Source: Clostridia bacterium
GTDB lineage: Bacteria; Bacillota; Clostridia; Oscillospirales; Ruminococcaceae
Direction of reading: 5' to 3'
Length of the DNA: 64,000 bases
NCBI GenBank assembly: GCA_009929695.1
Contig: RZZW01000002.1
Span: forward strand, 62,001-126,000
How positions within the stretch are numbered: the first letter of the stretch is position 1; each line of letters begins with the position of its first letter. The position numbers were made by a program, and so were the translations under genes. Below are positions 51,589-59,325 of this stretch, one piece after another. The notes beneath the pieces were generated by a model. That model was not told the origin of the DNA. It worked only from the letters and a program-made list of their open reading frames with translations, and made no database searches.

Positions 51589-52482
51589 GCAAACAGCCTC
51601 CTAACTCTGACAGCCTCTCAGCCGCCACATTAAAGTATTTTTCTTCCTGCTCAAAGCCGATACACACCCTGCCGGTGTTTACTGCGGCTATAAGCGTTGA
51701 GCCGCTGCCGAAGCAGTTATCAAGAACGGTGTCACCCTCATTTGTATAAGTCCGTATGAGGTATTCAAGCAAGGCAACGGGTTTTTGTGTCGGGTGATAG
51801 GACTGAGGGTGTTCCTTCGGAATATCAATGATAGACAGAGGGTATTTCTCATTCGTTACCACCACCGGCGTTGACTTAAACTCCCCATAACAGCCGTTGC
51901 GTCCCTGTTTCTGTGTAGCGTTTCCTGCACCGCCTCTGGTGTGGCAGGTATCGCCAACGGTAAACTGAGGGTTGTAGGTGGGTTGCTTATCATAGAAAAC
52001 GCATATATCCTCACTTATCCGTAAGGGCTGTTTCTTTGCATTTAAGAAGCCGGTAGGTCTGTTTCCCTTTTTCCATATCAGATTGTACTTCCACATTTTT
52101 CTGTTACTCTGCATAAGGTCTGAGGTAAACATACCGCTTGCAAACAGGACAATAGCACCGTTATCTTTTATCACCCGTTTGTAGTGCCGCCACAATTCCG
52201 GGAACGGAATAACGCTGTCCCATTTTGCATTTGGGTTTTTGCTATTCAGTACCCCGTATGGTAAATCACACAGAATGAGATCAACCGAGTTATCGGGTAT
52301 TAAGTGCATACCCGTTAGGCAGTCACCATTAAAGGCGTTGTACTTAACGGGGGGGTGAAGGTCGATACCGGGCAGTCTGAATGACCGCTATGTATAAATA
52401 CTTGCTTTCGGCTATCAGGCTGCCGAGTATCGAAGTAAGGCATTATTGTTATTTCCTGTCCGCATAAAGGACAAAGGCTCAT
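51581..52482 (-). pseudogene. Zinc-finger-fused DNA methyltransferase, frame broken at a C7 run
   Basis: From ATG 52482 (coupled to the upstream stop) a 55-residue frame starts MSLCPLCGQE and contains GHSDCPV, a zinc-finger-like N-terminus, and stops at 52315. The methyltransferase frame opens before the C7 run (52355-52349) and continues as VKYNAFNGDCLTGMHLIP with catalytic DLPYG and SAM motif FGSGST, to 51581. Eight C would fuse both into a 300-residue enzyme. An ATG at 52309 could restart translation, but has no ribosome site. N4-cytosine or N6-adenine specificity is not decided. Confidence 0.75.
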
Positions 52483-52943
52483 GTGCTATCACCACAATTC
52501 GGGCAGGTTTTCAAGCCCTTAGGGTGAAAAGTGCCACAGTGTTTACAACGGGTGTTTCCTGCTTCACAGGTGGGGCAGACTTGGCGGCCCTCCGGGATAA
52601 TTTCATCACACACAACACATCTGTTCTCCGTTTCCGTGCGTTTTTTTTGTTGCGTGACGATTTCACCGGCACAGGCGGCGTAGCCTGCAAGATCAACAAA
52701 GCTGTCAGCACTGCTCCCGGTTGCGATCCGTGCTACTTTCAAAAGTGACATCATAACGGCAACGTCCTTAGCGGAAATACCGTTAAGCGGCAGCACCTTT
52801 GCAAGATCAGGGTGTGCGGCTCTGAGATACACAGCCCACAGATTACCTATTGTGCTGAAATTATCCTCAGGCGTTCCGTAGTCCTGTTCACGCTGACCGC
52901 AAACACAGCGTTTAGCTTCGTCAAGCACATCAGCTCTCTTCAT
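52479..52943 (-). CDS. DUF6378-like protein with C-terminal zinc ribbons
   Basis: A 154-residue protein. The N-terminal ~90 residues (CGQREQDYGTPEDNFSTIGN; KVARIATGSSADSFVDLAGY) match the small phage DUF6378 type. The C-terminus holds three CxxC pairs (CVVCDE, CPTCEA, CKHCGT, CPNCGD) forming zinc ribbons. The ATG at 52943 has GGAGG nine bases upstream. Its stop overlaps the ATG of the zinc-finger-methyltransferase gene. Function unknown. Confidence 0.75.
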   Translation of the reverse strand: MKRADVLDEAKRCVCGQREQDYGTPEDNFSTIGNLWAVYLRAAHPDLAKVLPLNGISAKDVAVMMSLLKVARIATGSSADSFVDLAGYAACAGEIVTQQKKRTETENRCVVCDEIIPEGRQVCPTCEAGNTRCKHCGTFHPKGLKTCPNCGDST

Positions 52944-53184
52944 TGTCTTTGTCCTCCGCTGTGTTGAATAGATTGAGCTTTTCCGCAAGCTCTAACACCA
53001 GAAGCACCACGGTTTCAAGCTCTTTACCACTGACGTTTATAAGGTGCATATCAGACTGAATCGTTCCGTCAATTTCATTTTCTGTGAAGCCACAGATAAA
53101 ACCTTTTTCAACGGTCTTTGTTGTCCCGTCTGAAAACTGCAAGGTGATTTTTTCAATGCTTCTTTCGTTATCCTTTTCTATCAC
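52930..53184 (-). CDS. Phage protein of unknown function
   Basis: An 84-residue acidic protein (IEKITLQFSDGTTKTVEKGF), beta-rich at the start and helical at the end. GTG start at 53184 overlaps the preceding small gene. No family recognised. Confidence 0.6.
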   Translation of the reverse strand: MIEKDNERSIEKITLQFSDGTTKTVEKGFICGFTENEIDGTIQSDMHLINVSGKELETVVLLVLELAEKLNLFNTAEDKDNEES

Positions 53185-53320
53185 TTGTACGCCCTCTCTT
53201 TCTGTCAGCCTCTTTGAGAATGTAACGCCAGTTGTGAACGGCTCTGGACGGCTTTACGCCCTGTTTCTCTGCGGAACACCTTACGATATTACGAAGGATT
53301 TTTCTTCTCATACTGCTCAT
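53168..53320 (-). CDS. Short basic phage protein
   Basis: A 50-residue, very basic protein (MSSMRRKILRNIVRCSAEKQ; KEADRKRGRTSDRKG). AGGCTC upstream of the ATG is only a weak ribosome site, but the start and stop both overlap or abut neighbours in the pattern of this operon. It may be a small nucleic-acid-binding protein. Confidence 0.55.
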   Translation of the reverse strand: MSSMRRKILRNIVRCSAEKQGVKPSRAVHNWRYILKEADRKRGRTSDRKG

Positions 53321-53334
53321 TGTAGAGCCTCCTA

Positions 53335-53487
53335 TCATAAAATTGTTAAAGCCACCAGCAACAGGATAAAAAGCCCTGCCGCCGAGCTTGCAAAAAAGAT
53401 ACCTGTCTTTATTGTCTTTGCACTCATAGCCATAAGGCAGAAGAAAACGGCAAAGACGAGCAATGTGATTTGTGTAGCAAGTGTCAT
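53335..53487 (-). CDS. Small membrane protein
   Basis: A 50-residue protein with two hydrophobic segments (~5-22 and ~28-48). ATG 53487 overlaps the stop of the cytosine methyltransferase (ATGA) and has AGGAGG upstream. Function unknown; possibly an envelope-acting early protein. Confidence 0.6.
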   Translation of the reverse strand: MTLATQITLLVFAVFFCLMAMSAKTIKTGIFFASSAAGLFILLLVALTIL

Positions 53488-55122
53488 AATGTTTCCTCCT
53501 GAGGAAAGCGTACTTTTGTAACGGCTATCGGAAATTCCTCTATTTCCGAAGCCCACAGGCAAGAGCCTTTTCCGTTCAGCATTTCCCATATCAAAGGAAA
53601 GCCGCCGATACCGTCAAACAGGCTTGCCATAGTGTTATCAGAGCCACAGCAGAGCGTCAGCTTTGAAAGAACATAAAACCACGGCGGTATTGCAATACTG
53701 TTTCCGAGTGCCTTATAACGGGCGCTATCAGTAATGGGCTTGCTTTTCAGCTTTCTCCCGTATTTATCGGTTTTCTCATAGTCACCTATATCAGTCCACC
53801 CGTCCGGGAAGCCCTGCAACCGTTCACATTCAAGAGGTGTCAAACGGCGTACTATCATTTTGTCAAGCACATCAACCTGTCTTGAACGCATTAAAGTAGG
53901 TGCGGAGCTTTCAGAAGCACTTATATCCGCACTCTCTGACGCTTGCCCGTGAAAAGCACATACAGCAGAGGGACCTTTTGCAACAAGCGTTGAGTTGATA
54001 CCGTCCTCACTGATCCTGAAGTTATATTGTGCGTTTTCACCCTGATTAAATGCCGCACGATCCAAAGCAATAACACCGTTTCTGCCTGAGGACATACCAC
54101 AATTTACGCCCAGCGTTGCCGCCTTATCGCCTGTAAGAGCCGCATTGTAACCGTCAACGCCCTGTGCTTTTTCTTTCGGTGTTACAGCAACGGCGGTATA
54201 ATCAGTAACACGGTTTTGGTGATCTCCCGTCATAGTGGGTGCAATCTTACCGTCACCGTTTCCCCGTGCGTCATACACAGCAGAAGAATCCTCAGACAAA
54301 ACCAAACGCCCTTTAACATCAGCCTCATGCTTCGGTGCGCCTGCACCGCTTCTCAGGGTGCTTGCAACATCAGCTAAAGGTAACTGTTTTGCGGAAACAG
54401 CCGGACGGTCAACGGTGTTGAGCGTGTAGCTCACGCCCTCCGTCCAGCCTCTACCGTTACAACCTGCGGTGTCGGCACGGTCAATGCAGTTGCCCTGTAT
54501 GCAGTATGTAGGGGCTACTCTTGTGCCTGCCGTTCCAGAACGGCTCTCAGCAGTTCGGGTAGCTCTTTCCCACGGCGTTCTGCCCTGCGGATAATACCCT
54601 GACACGCCTTCGCGCTCAAAGAGTATTTCGGGTGCGGTAAGTCCTCCAAAATCTGCGACAAGTGCGATTCTACGCCTACGCTGGGGGACTCCCCAAAACT
54701 GAGCGTCGAGTACACGCCACGCAACGCTCCAATCCCCCCCCCATTCCAACGAGGCAGCCGCTTGTGGGCCAGCCGTCATTAGGCATAGGAACAACGGGGG
54801 CTTCTTTGCAGACAACCCGGACTGTTTCTTGCAAGACTGCTCCGAAGTCTGCTCCTTTGTTTGAGCTAAAAGCTCCGGGTACATTTTCCCAAACCATAAA
54901 GCGAGGTCTGATATTTGTACCTGTTCTACCTCTGTGTTCATCTGCTTTCCTCATTTCTTTAATTACTCTGAGCTGTTCCATAAACAGCCCTGAGCGTTCC
55001 CCGGCAAGCCCAGCACGTTTTCCGGCAACGCTTAAATCCTGACACGGGCTACCTCCGATTATGACATTGACGGGGGTAGCCTCAGCACCATTGATTTTTG
55101 TTATATCGCCTAAGTGTTTCAT
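53484..55122 (-). pseudogene. dcm: Circularly permuted C5-cytosine DNA methyltransferase, frame broken at a G9 run
   Basis: Starts MKHLGDITKINGAEATPVNV with catalytic GGSPCQDLSVAGKRAG (motif IV) and VWENVPGAF (motif VI). At nine G (54742-54734) the frame is lost; with eight it would read on as DWSVAWRVLDAQFWGVPQRR (motif VIII), a variable target region, then RRLTPLECERLQGFPDGW and LGNSIAIPP (IX-X). The C-terminus then carries MASLFDGIGGFPLIWEML (motif I), normally N-terminal. The gene is thus a permutation cut between motifs III and IV. The ATG overlaps the upstream stop, confirming the true start. Confidence 0.85.
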
Positions 55123-55391
55123 TGTGATCCTACCCCCTCAAAGTCCTGTGCCGCTGACGGTCCGATACGCAAGTTAAGTCTTTTTGCACACGAAGGGCAG
55201 TAGTGATACCACTCTTCGCTTTCGTCTTTCGTAAACCGCCAGCCGTCACGCTTAGCTACTTCAATTAAGTCATCAAACAGCCCGAAGCCGTAACCGTCAA
55301 GCAATTCATCACCGCAATTATCACAGCTCATTGTGTAGCTGTCCTCAGGTGAATAATCGTCATCACGGAAGCCTTCGTTGTTAATGCTCAT
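55119..55391 (-). CDS. Cysteine-containing phage protein of unknown function
   Basis: A 90-residue protein with CDNCGDEL (~23-30) and CPSCAKRL (~66-73), probably one zinc ribbon. It overlaps the cytosine methyltransferase start by 4 bp. Function unknown. Confidence 0.65.
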   Translation of the reverse strand: MSINNEGFRDDDYSPEDSYTMSCDNCGDELLDGYGFGLFDDLIEVAKRDGWRFTKDESEEWYHYCPSCAKRLNLRIGPSAAQDFEGVGSQ

Positions 55392-55605
55392 TTCTGCTCT
55401 TTCCTTTGTCGGTACTATTCACTGCATAGAGGGCGATAAACAGAGCCACAAGCAGATAACCGGCATACAGGAACAGCCAGTACCAAGAGAAGATAAGCGA
55501 CATTACAACAGGAATAGCCAGAGTGCCGAGGGTAATAACTGCAACCGCAACGATAATAGCGATTACAACGGCAAGCCGTAACAGTTTTTCATAATTGAAT
55601 TTCAT
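55381..55605 (-). CDS. Membrane protein with two hydrophobic segments
   Basis: A 74-residue protein (~10-35 and ~39-62 hydrophobic, charged C-terminus KGKSRNEH). AAGGAGG precedes the ATG. It lies just downstream of DGR target 2 in the same transcript. Function unknown. Confidence 0.65.
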   Translation of the reverse strand: MKFNYEKLLRLAVVIAIIVAVAVITLGTLAIPVVMSLIFSWYWLFLYAGYLLVALFIALYAVNSTDKGKSRNEH

Positions 55606-55647
55606 AGAAAATGCCTCCTTAATATTTTCAATGAATTTGTACCGGGA

Positions 55648-55665
55648 GGCCCCACGAAGGGGGCC
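55648..55665 (-). other. Hairpin downstream of VR2
   Basis: Stem GGCCCC / GGGGCC around loop CTTCGT (coding strand), 31 bases past the end of VR2. It shares the inner stem and a loop differing by one base with the hairpin after VR1 (19122-19151). The larger outer stem of that hairpin is not present here. Confidence 0.8.
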
Positions 55666-55685
55666 AGATTCCGGGAGTTATTAGA

Positions 55686-56312
55686 TTAAATCGAGAAGCC
55701 GAACGCCACGCCATTAGCGTTGTAGGCGGTGTCGTAGTTGTAGGCGCTACCGTTGGAGTAGACATAACAGAAATAGGACGAGGACTGAGAGTAGGGGGAA
55801 CGAAGCCACCACCACCAAGTACCGTGATCCGCACACTCTTTAACACGGGATTTTTCGGTGTGGAAAATATCAAGCTGTGTGTCCTCCGGCTCATATTCGG
55901 AATAGTTGCCCTTGCCGAAAACCTGTGTTCTGGAAAGCAGGAAAAGTTTGTCCTCACACTCAACACGCTCACCGTCCAAAACCTGAACAACCTTAGTAGG
56001 CTTAATGAGTGCCTGCAATTCGTCAGGCAGCAGATTAAAGACGGTTTTGTTGAGGTGCTTACGCATATCACTTTCAGCCCAGCCGCCCTTGTTTGTGGAA
56101 CGCTTATTCATAGCGTGTTCATCTTCAAGACAGTCCTCAAGGACAAAGAACAGATTTCCGTTCATATCGTGTGTAGCTCTTGCCGCCACTTCCTCACCCG
56201 TTTTCAGATTGAAATGAATGAGGTCACGGCTTTTAATTTCACCGGCTTCAACAGCCGTTTTCAGGTCAGCCCACTCACCGGGCGTAACCGTTTCTTTGAT
56301 AAAGTTAATCAT
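55686..56312 (-). CDS. DGR target 2: small C-type-lectin-like protein in the replication region
   Basis: A 208-residue protein made only of the DUF6273-like lectin fold seen at the C-terminus of target 1 (both have GGW...MR.(H/W)LN.T.F..LP). Its last 41 residues, WWLRSPYSQSSS onward to NGVAFGFSI, are the variable segment. There is no signal peptide, membrane span or tail module. It lies between the DNA polymerase and membrane-protein genes, so it is probably expressed early and may act in the cytoplasm, or be carried in the virion. AGGAGG precedes the ATG. Confidence 0.92.
   Translation of the reverse strand: MINFIKETVTPGEWADLKTAVEAGEIKSRDLIHFNLKTGEEVAARATHDMNGNLFFVLEDCLEDEHAMNKRSTNKGGWAESDMRKHLNKTVFNLLPDELQALIKPTKVVQVLDGERVECEDKLFLLSRTQVFGKGNYSEYEPEDTQLDIFHTEKSRVKECADHGTWWWWLRSPYSQSSSYFCYVYSNGSAYNYDTAYNANGVAFGFSI
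55697..55811 (-). repeat. DGR variable repeat 2 (VR2)
   Basis: 115 bp matching the TR, with 11 substitutions in the 53-base variable block, all at template adenines and mostly at positions different from those in VR1. The 3' end shares GGCTTC with VR1 and differs from the TR. Identity to the TR stops at 55811, slightly shorter than for VR1. Confidence 0.97.
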
Positions 56313-56325
56313 AAGATTTGCCTCC

Positions 56326-58305
56326 TTAATCTTTTTTGAAAAACATTCCTACCCAGCCGTCAGCACCGAGGGGTAAGCCCTGCGCCCACGGGATAGGCGT
56401 TGACATGATTTTTACAACAGTGTCTAACATTGTTTCGTTGTCTGCAAACGGCTTTATATCAATGACTACTTCATCATGCACATGGAACACAACGGGAAGC
56501 CCTGCTTCCTCTAAGTGTTCAATAGCCTGTGCCAAGCAGTCACGGGCAATAGCCTGTACGCAATTCTCAACAAGTTTGCCGCCGTAGGTTTCTATCCTGC
56601 CCCAGTGGTTTTTATCGTTCAGCCCCATATAGGAGATTGACGCACCGCCCCAGCGGTTTTCACCGATAGCAGGATCAATGTAGTAAAGTTTTCTGCCGGA
56701 GGGCAGAAGGATTGACATACACGTTCTGCCTTGCGTATAGTCATACTCTCTTGAAAGCGTAAGCCCTCTTACATTGACAGAGCCGCCACAGTTAATTACC
56801 TGCACAGCCGCACTGTCAAAGGCGTACCACAGATCACGTATCTTTGAGTTTGCGTCACGCCAGCGGCTTACAATATCGGGTAAGTCCTCTTCGGGTATTC
56901 CCATATCAAGAGCGCCCATGTTAATTAGTGCGCCGGTGCTGCCCTGATAGCCAAGAGCCAGCTCAGCAACCTTGCCTTTTTGCCTCAGGTGTCCGTTCTC
57001 ACCGCCTTTTACAACGTTGCAATGGAACATCTGAGAGGCAGAGGCGCAATAAATATCACCGCCACTGCGGAATACTTCAAGCCGCCACTCTTGACCGGCA
57101 AGCCATGATATAACCCGTGCCTCAATAGCTGAGAAGTCAGCGTCAATGAGTACGTGTCCCTCTGGTGCAACAAAGGCTGTGCGGATAAGCTGTGATAGCG
57201 TATCATTTACACTGCCGTACACACATTTCAGACCGTCAAGGCTTCGGCTCTTTACAAGTTCTCTTGCGAGTTCAAGCGGCTCTGTGTAGGTACGGGGCAA
57301 ATTCTGTACCTGCACCAAGCGTCCAGCCCAGCGCCCGGTACGGTTTGCACCGTAATACTGTAAAAGCCCTCTCACTCTGCCGTCAGGACAAACGCACTCT
57401 TGAATAGCGTCATACTTTTTGGTAGAGGTTTTTCCGAGTTCTTGACGGATTTCCAGCATACGGTTTACCGTATCGCTGTTTTCGTCACGGTCAAGTAGCT
57501 TGCTAACGGTATCTTTTCTCAGGTTTACGATTTCCTCACCTGTTTCATCAGCAAGCCACTGACCGAGCTGTTTAACACTGTTAGGGTTGTATAGCCCTGA
57601 TATTTGTATTGCCTCCGTAGTAAGCGATTCACGCACGGTTTCACCGAGAGCCAAAGCCCCGTGAACGAAGGACATATCAACGGCAACGCCTCTGTCATTG
57701 ATAAGCAGGTCCGTTTCCCACTGCTTCTGAACAAAATCGGGAACGGGGAAAGCGGATAACCTGCTATCAATTTCCATTTCCGTTACAACGTCCTGCTTGC
57801 AGTATTCTTTGAACAATTCCCACTTAGCAGGATCATGGTGAGGGTAGTTGCGTGTCCGCTGACCGTTAGCCTTTGAGGGCTTACAGGGTACACAGAAATA
57901 GCGTATAAGGGCTTTACCTGTATTGAGCTTCTGCTTATCCTCAGGCAGCCCTAACGCCCGTCCTGTGGCCTCCAAGCCTGCCGTATAGCCGCAATACAAG
58001 CCGTGAAGCATTGTGTCCCTCCACTGTGAGGGCGGTAACTTAATACCTGTGTATCGGCTAAGGCAGCCCCACTCAAACGGTGCGTTATATGCGTGTTTTA
58101 TGTACTCAGGGCTATACAGTGCTTTTATAAGCCATTCGGGGGGCTGTTCGCCCTGAGCCATATCCACTATCTCAACAGGGGCGTTATCAACGCTATACGC
58201 AAAAAGCAGGATTTCAAAGTCAGGGCTTCGTAAGTAAGCCTGCGCCCCGGCTTTTTTAATCGGAACACTTGAATAGGTTTCAAGGTCAATGCTTAGTGTG
58301 TGCAT
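56326..58305 (-). CDS. DNA polymerase, family A (phage type)
   Basis: A 659-residue polymerase. 3'-5' exonuclease motif I DLET (residues 7-10) with AYNAPFEWG and CKQDVVTEM later; polymerase motif A DADFSAIEARV (~393), motif B around KVAELALGYQG, and motif C VFHVHDEVVI (~605). No 5' nuclease domain, as usual for phage replicative family A enzymes. Probably the replicative polymerase, in one transcript with the primase-helicase and SSB-like protein. Confidence 0.95.
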   Translation of the reverse strand: MHTLSIDLETYSSVPIKKAGAQAYLRSPDFEILLFAYSVDNAPVEIVDMAQGEQPPEWLIKALYSPEYIKHAYNAPFEWGCLSRYTGIKLPPSQWRDTMLHGLYCGYTAGLEATGRALGLPEDKQKLNTGKALIRYFCVPCKPSKANGQRTRNYPHHDPAKWELFKEYCKQDVVTEMEIDSRLSAFPVPDFVQKQWETDLLINDRGVAVDMSFVHGALALGETVRESLTTEAIQISGLYNPNSVKQLGQWLADETGEEIVNLRKDTVSKLLDRDENSDTVNRMLEIRQELGKTSTKKYDAIQECVCPDGRVRGLLQYYGANRTGRWAGRLVQVQNLPRTYTEPLELARELVKSRSLDGLKCVYGSVNDTLSQLIRTAFVAPEGHVLIDADFSAIEARVISWLAGQEWRLEVFRSGGDIYCASASQMFHCNVVKGGENGHLRQKGKVAELALGYQGSTGALINMGALDMGIPEEDLPDIVSRWRDANSKIRDLWYAFDSAAVQVINCGGSVNVRGLTLSREYDYTQGRTCMSILLPSGRKLYYIDPAIGENRWGGASISYMGLNDKNHWGRIETYGGKLVENCVQAIARDCLAQAIEHLEEAGLPVVFHVHDEVVIDIKPFADNETMLDTVVKIMSTPIPWAQGLPLGADGWVGMFFKKD

Positions 58306-58328
58306 GGTATAACGCTCCTTTTATCTGC

Positions 58329-58952
58329 TTACATAGGAAGCCCGGTAATGGGGTTGATTCTGGGAGCTACCGGCTGTGTAGCCGTTGCACCGACAGCCGG
58401 AGCAACCGCCTGACCGACACCGGCAAAGTCGGAGGCTGCGGAAGCACCGCCGCCCAAAGGCTCACCGTCACGGGTTTTCATAACATTACCGAGGCCGCAA
58501 CCCACACCCGTTTTTCTGTTCTTGTAGCCGTAGAAATTGAGCGTTACACGGGCATACATTCCAGAATAAATATCCTGAGGTGCGAGGTCACAGTTTACGT
58601 TACTCTGATCCACAACGCCGGGTTTCTGTTCGGAAGAAGCGTTGAGAACGTAATGACCTTTACATTCAGGTCCGTAGGGCGTTCCTGCGTCCGGCTTTAC
58701 GCCGTCACCGTCATGGAGAATATCTGCGAAGTTCGGACGGACACCGCCCCACTTTTCATTGACCGCCTTCTGAGCCGCCGCCTCAATGGAATTACGAATA
58801 TCCTGCACGGTGGCAACATCGGTCTTAGGGATAAGAAGCTGAACAGAATACTTCGGCGTATCACCGGGATTCTGCGCTCTGGGGGTAACGAGGTTTACAT
58901 AGGACAGACGGACTTCACCCGTCAGCACTTTAGTTGCAATGTTCTGATACAT
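58329..58952 (-). CDS. SSB-like protein (DUF2815)
   Basis: A 207-residue protein beginning MYQNIATKVLTGEVRLSYVN; central blocks KYSVQLLIPKTD and NASSEQKPGVVD match DUF2815 single-strand-binding-like phage proteins. The C-terminal ~50 residues are Ala/Pro/Val-rich and contain AASDFAGV. ATG 58952 has AAAGGAG upstream; an earlier in-frame start was rejected. It presumably coats single-stranded DNA for the adjacent polymerase and exonuclease. Confidence 0.88.
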   Translation of the reverse strand: MYQNIATKVLTGEVRLSYVNLVTPRAQNPGDTPKYSVQLLIPKTDVATVQDIRNSIEAAAQKAVNEKWGGVRPNFADILHDGDGVKPDAGTPYGPECKGHYVLNASSEQKPGVVDQSNVNCDLAPQDIYSGMYARVTLNFYGYKNRKTGVGCGLGNVMKTRDGEPLGGGASAASDFAGVGQAVAPAVGATATQPVAPRINPITGLPM

Positions 58953-58992
58953 AATTGAAAACTCCTTTTTATCTGTTTTTCTTTGATACTGT

Positions 58993-59325
58993 TTAGAGAT
59001 TTTTATAAAGGTCATTAAAACCTTGTTCCGCTAATGCGGTTAGCTTTTTACGATCAAGCCGAGGGGCGTTTAACGCCGCCTTAATAAGTGAAAACTGTTC
59101 CATAGCGTCACGGCACATCTGGATATAACCGTCAGCCACCTTTTCTTTTTCGTCCTCCGATTCCTGAGTATATTTCAGTTCTTCTTCAACCTCACTCACG
59201 TAGGACGAAAAGCACCGAGCAGCGTCATCACCTAACTTTTCCCTGATAAGTCTTTCAAGGAAAACCGGCTTTTCGTCAAATATGATTTCTGTTGTACCGT
59301 CTGAGAGATAAACTGTTTCAGCCAT
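58993..59325 (-). CDS. Phage protein of unknown function
   Basis: A 110-residue acidic helical protein (MAETVYLSDGTTEIIFDEKP). ATG 59325 follows AGGTG and overlaps the end of the exonuclease gene by 8 bp. It lies between exonuclease and SSB-like genes, so a small replication partner is possible. No family recognised. Confidence 0.65.
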   Translation of the reverse strand: MAETVYLSDGTTEIIFDEKPVFLERLIREKLGDDAARCFSSYVSEVEEELKYTQESEDEKEKVADGYIQMCRDAMEQFSLIKAALNAPRLDRKKLTALAEQGFNDLYKNL

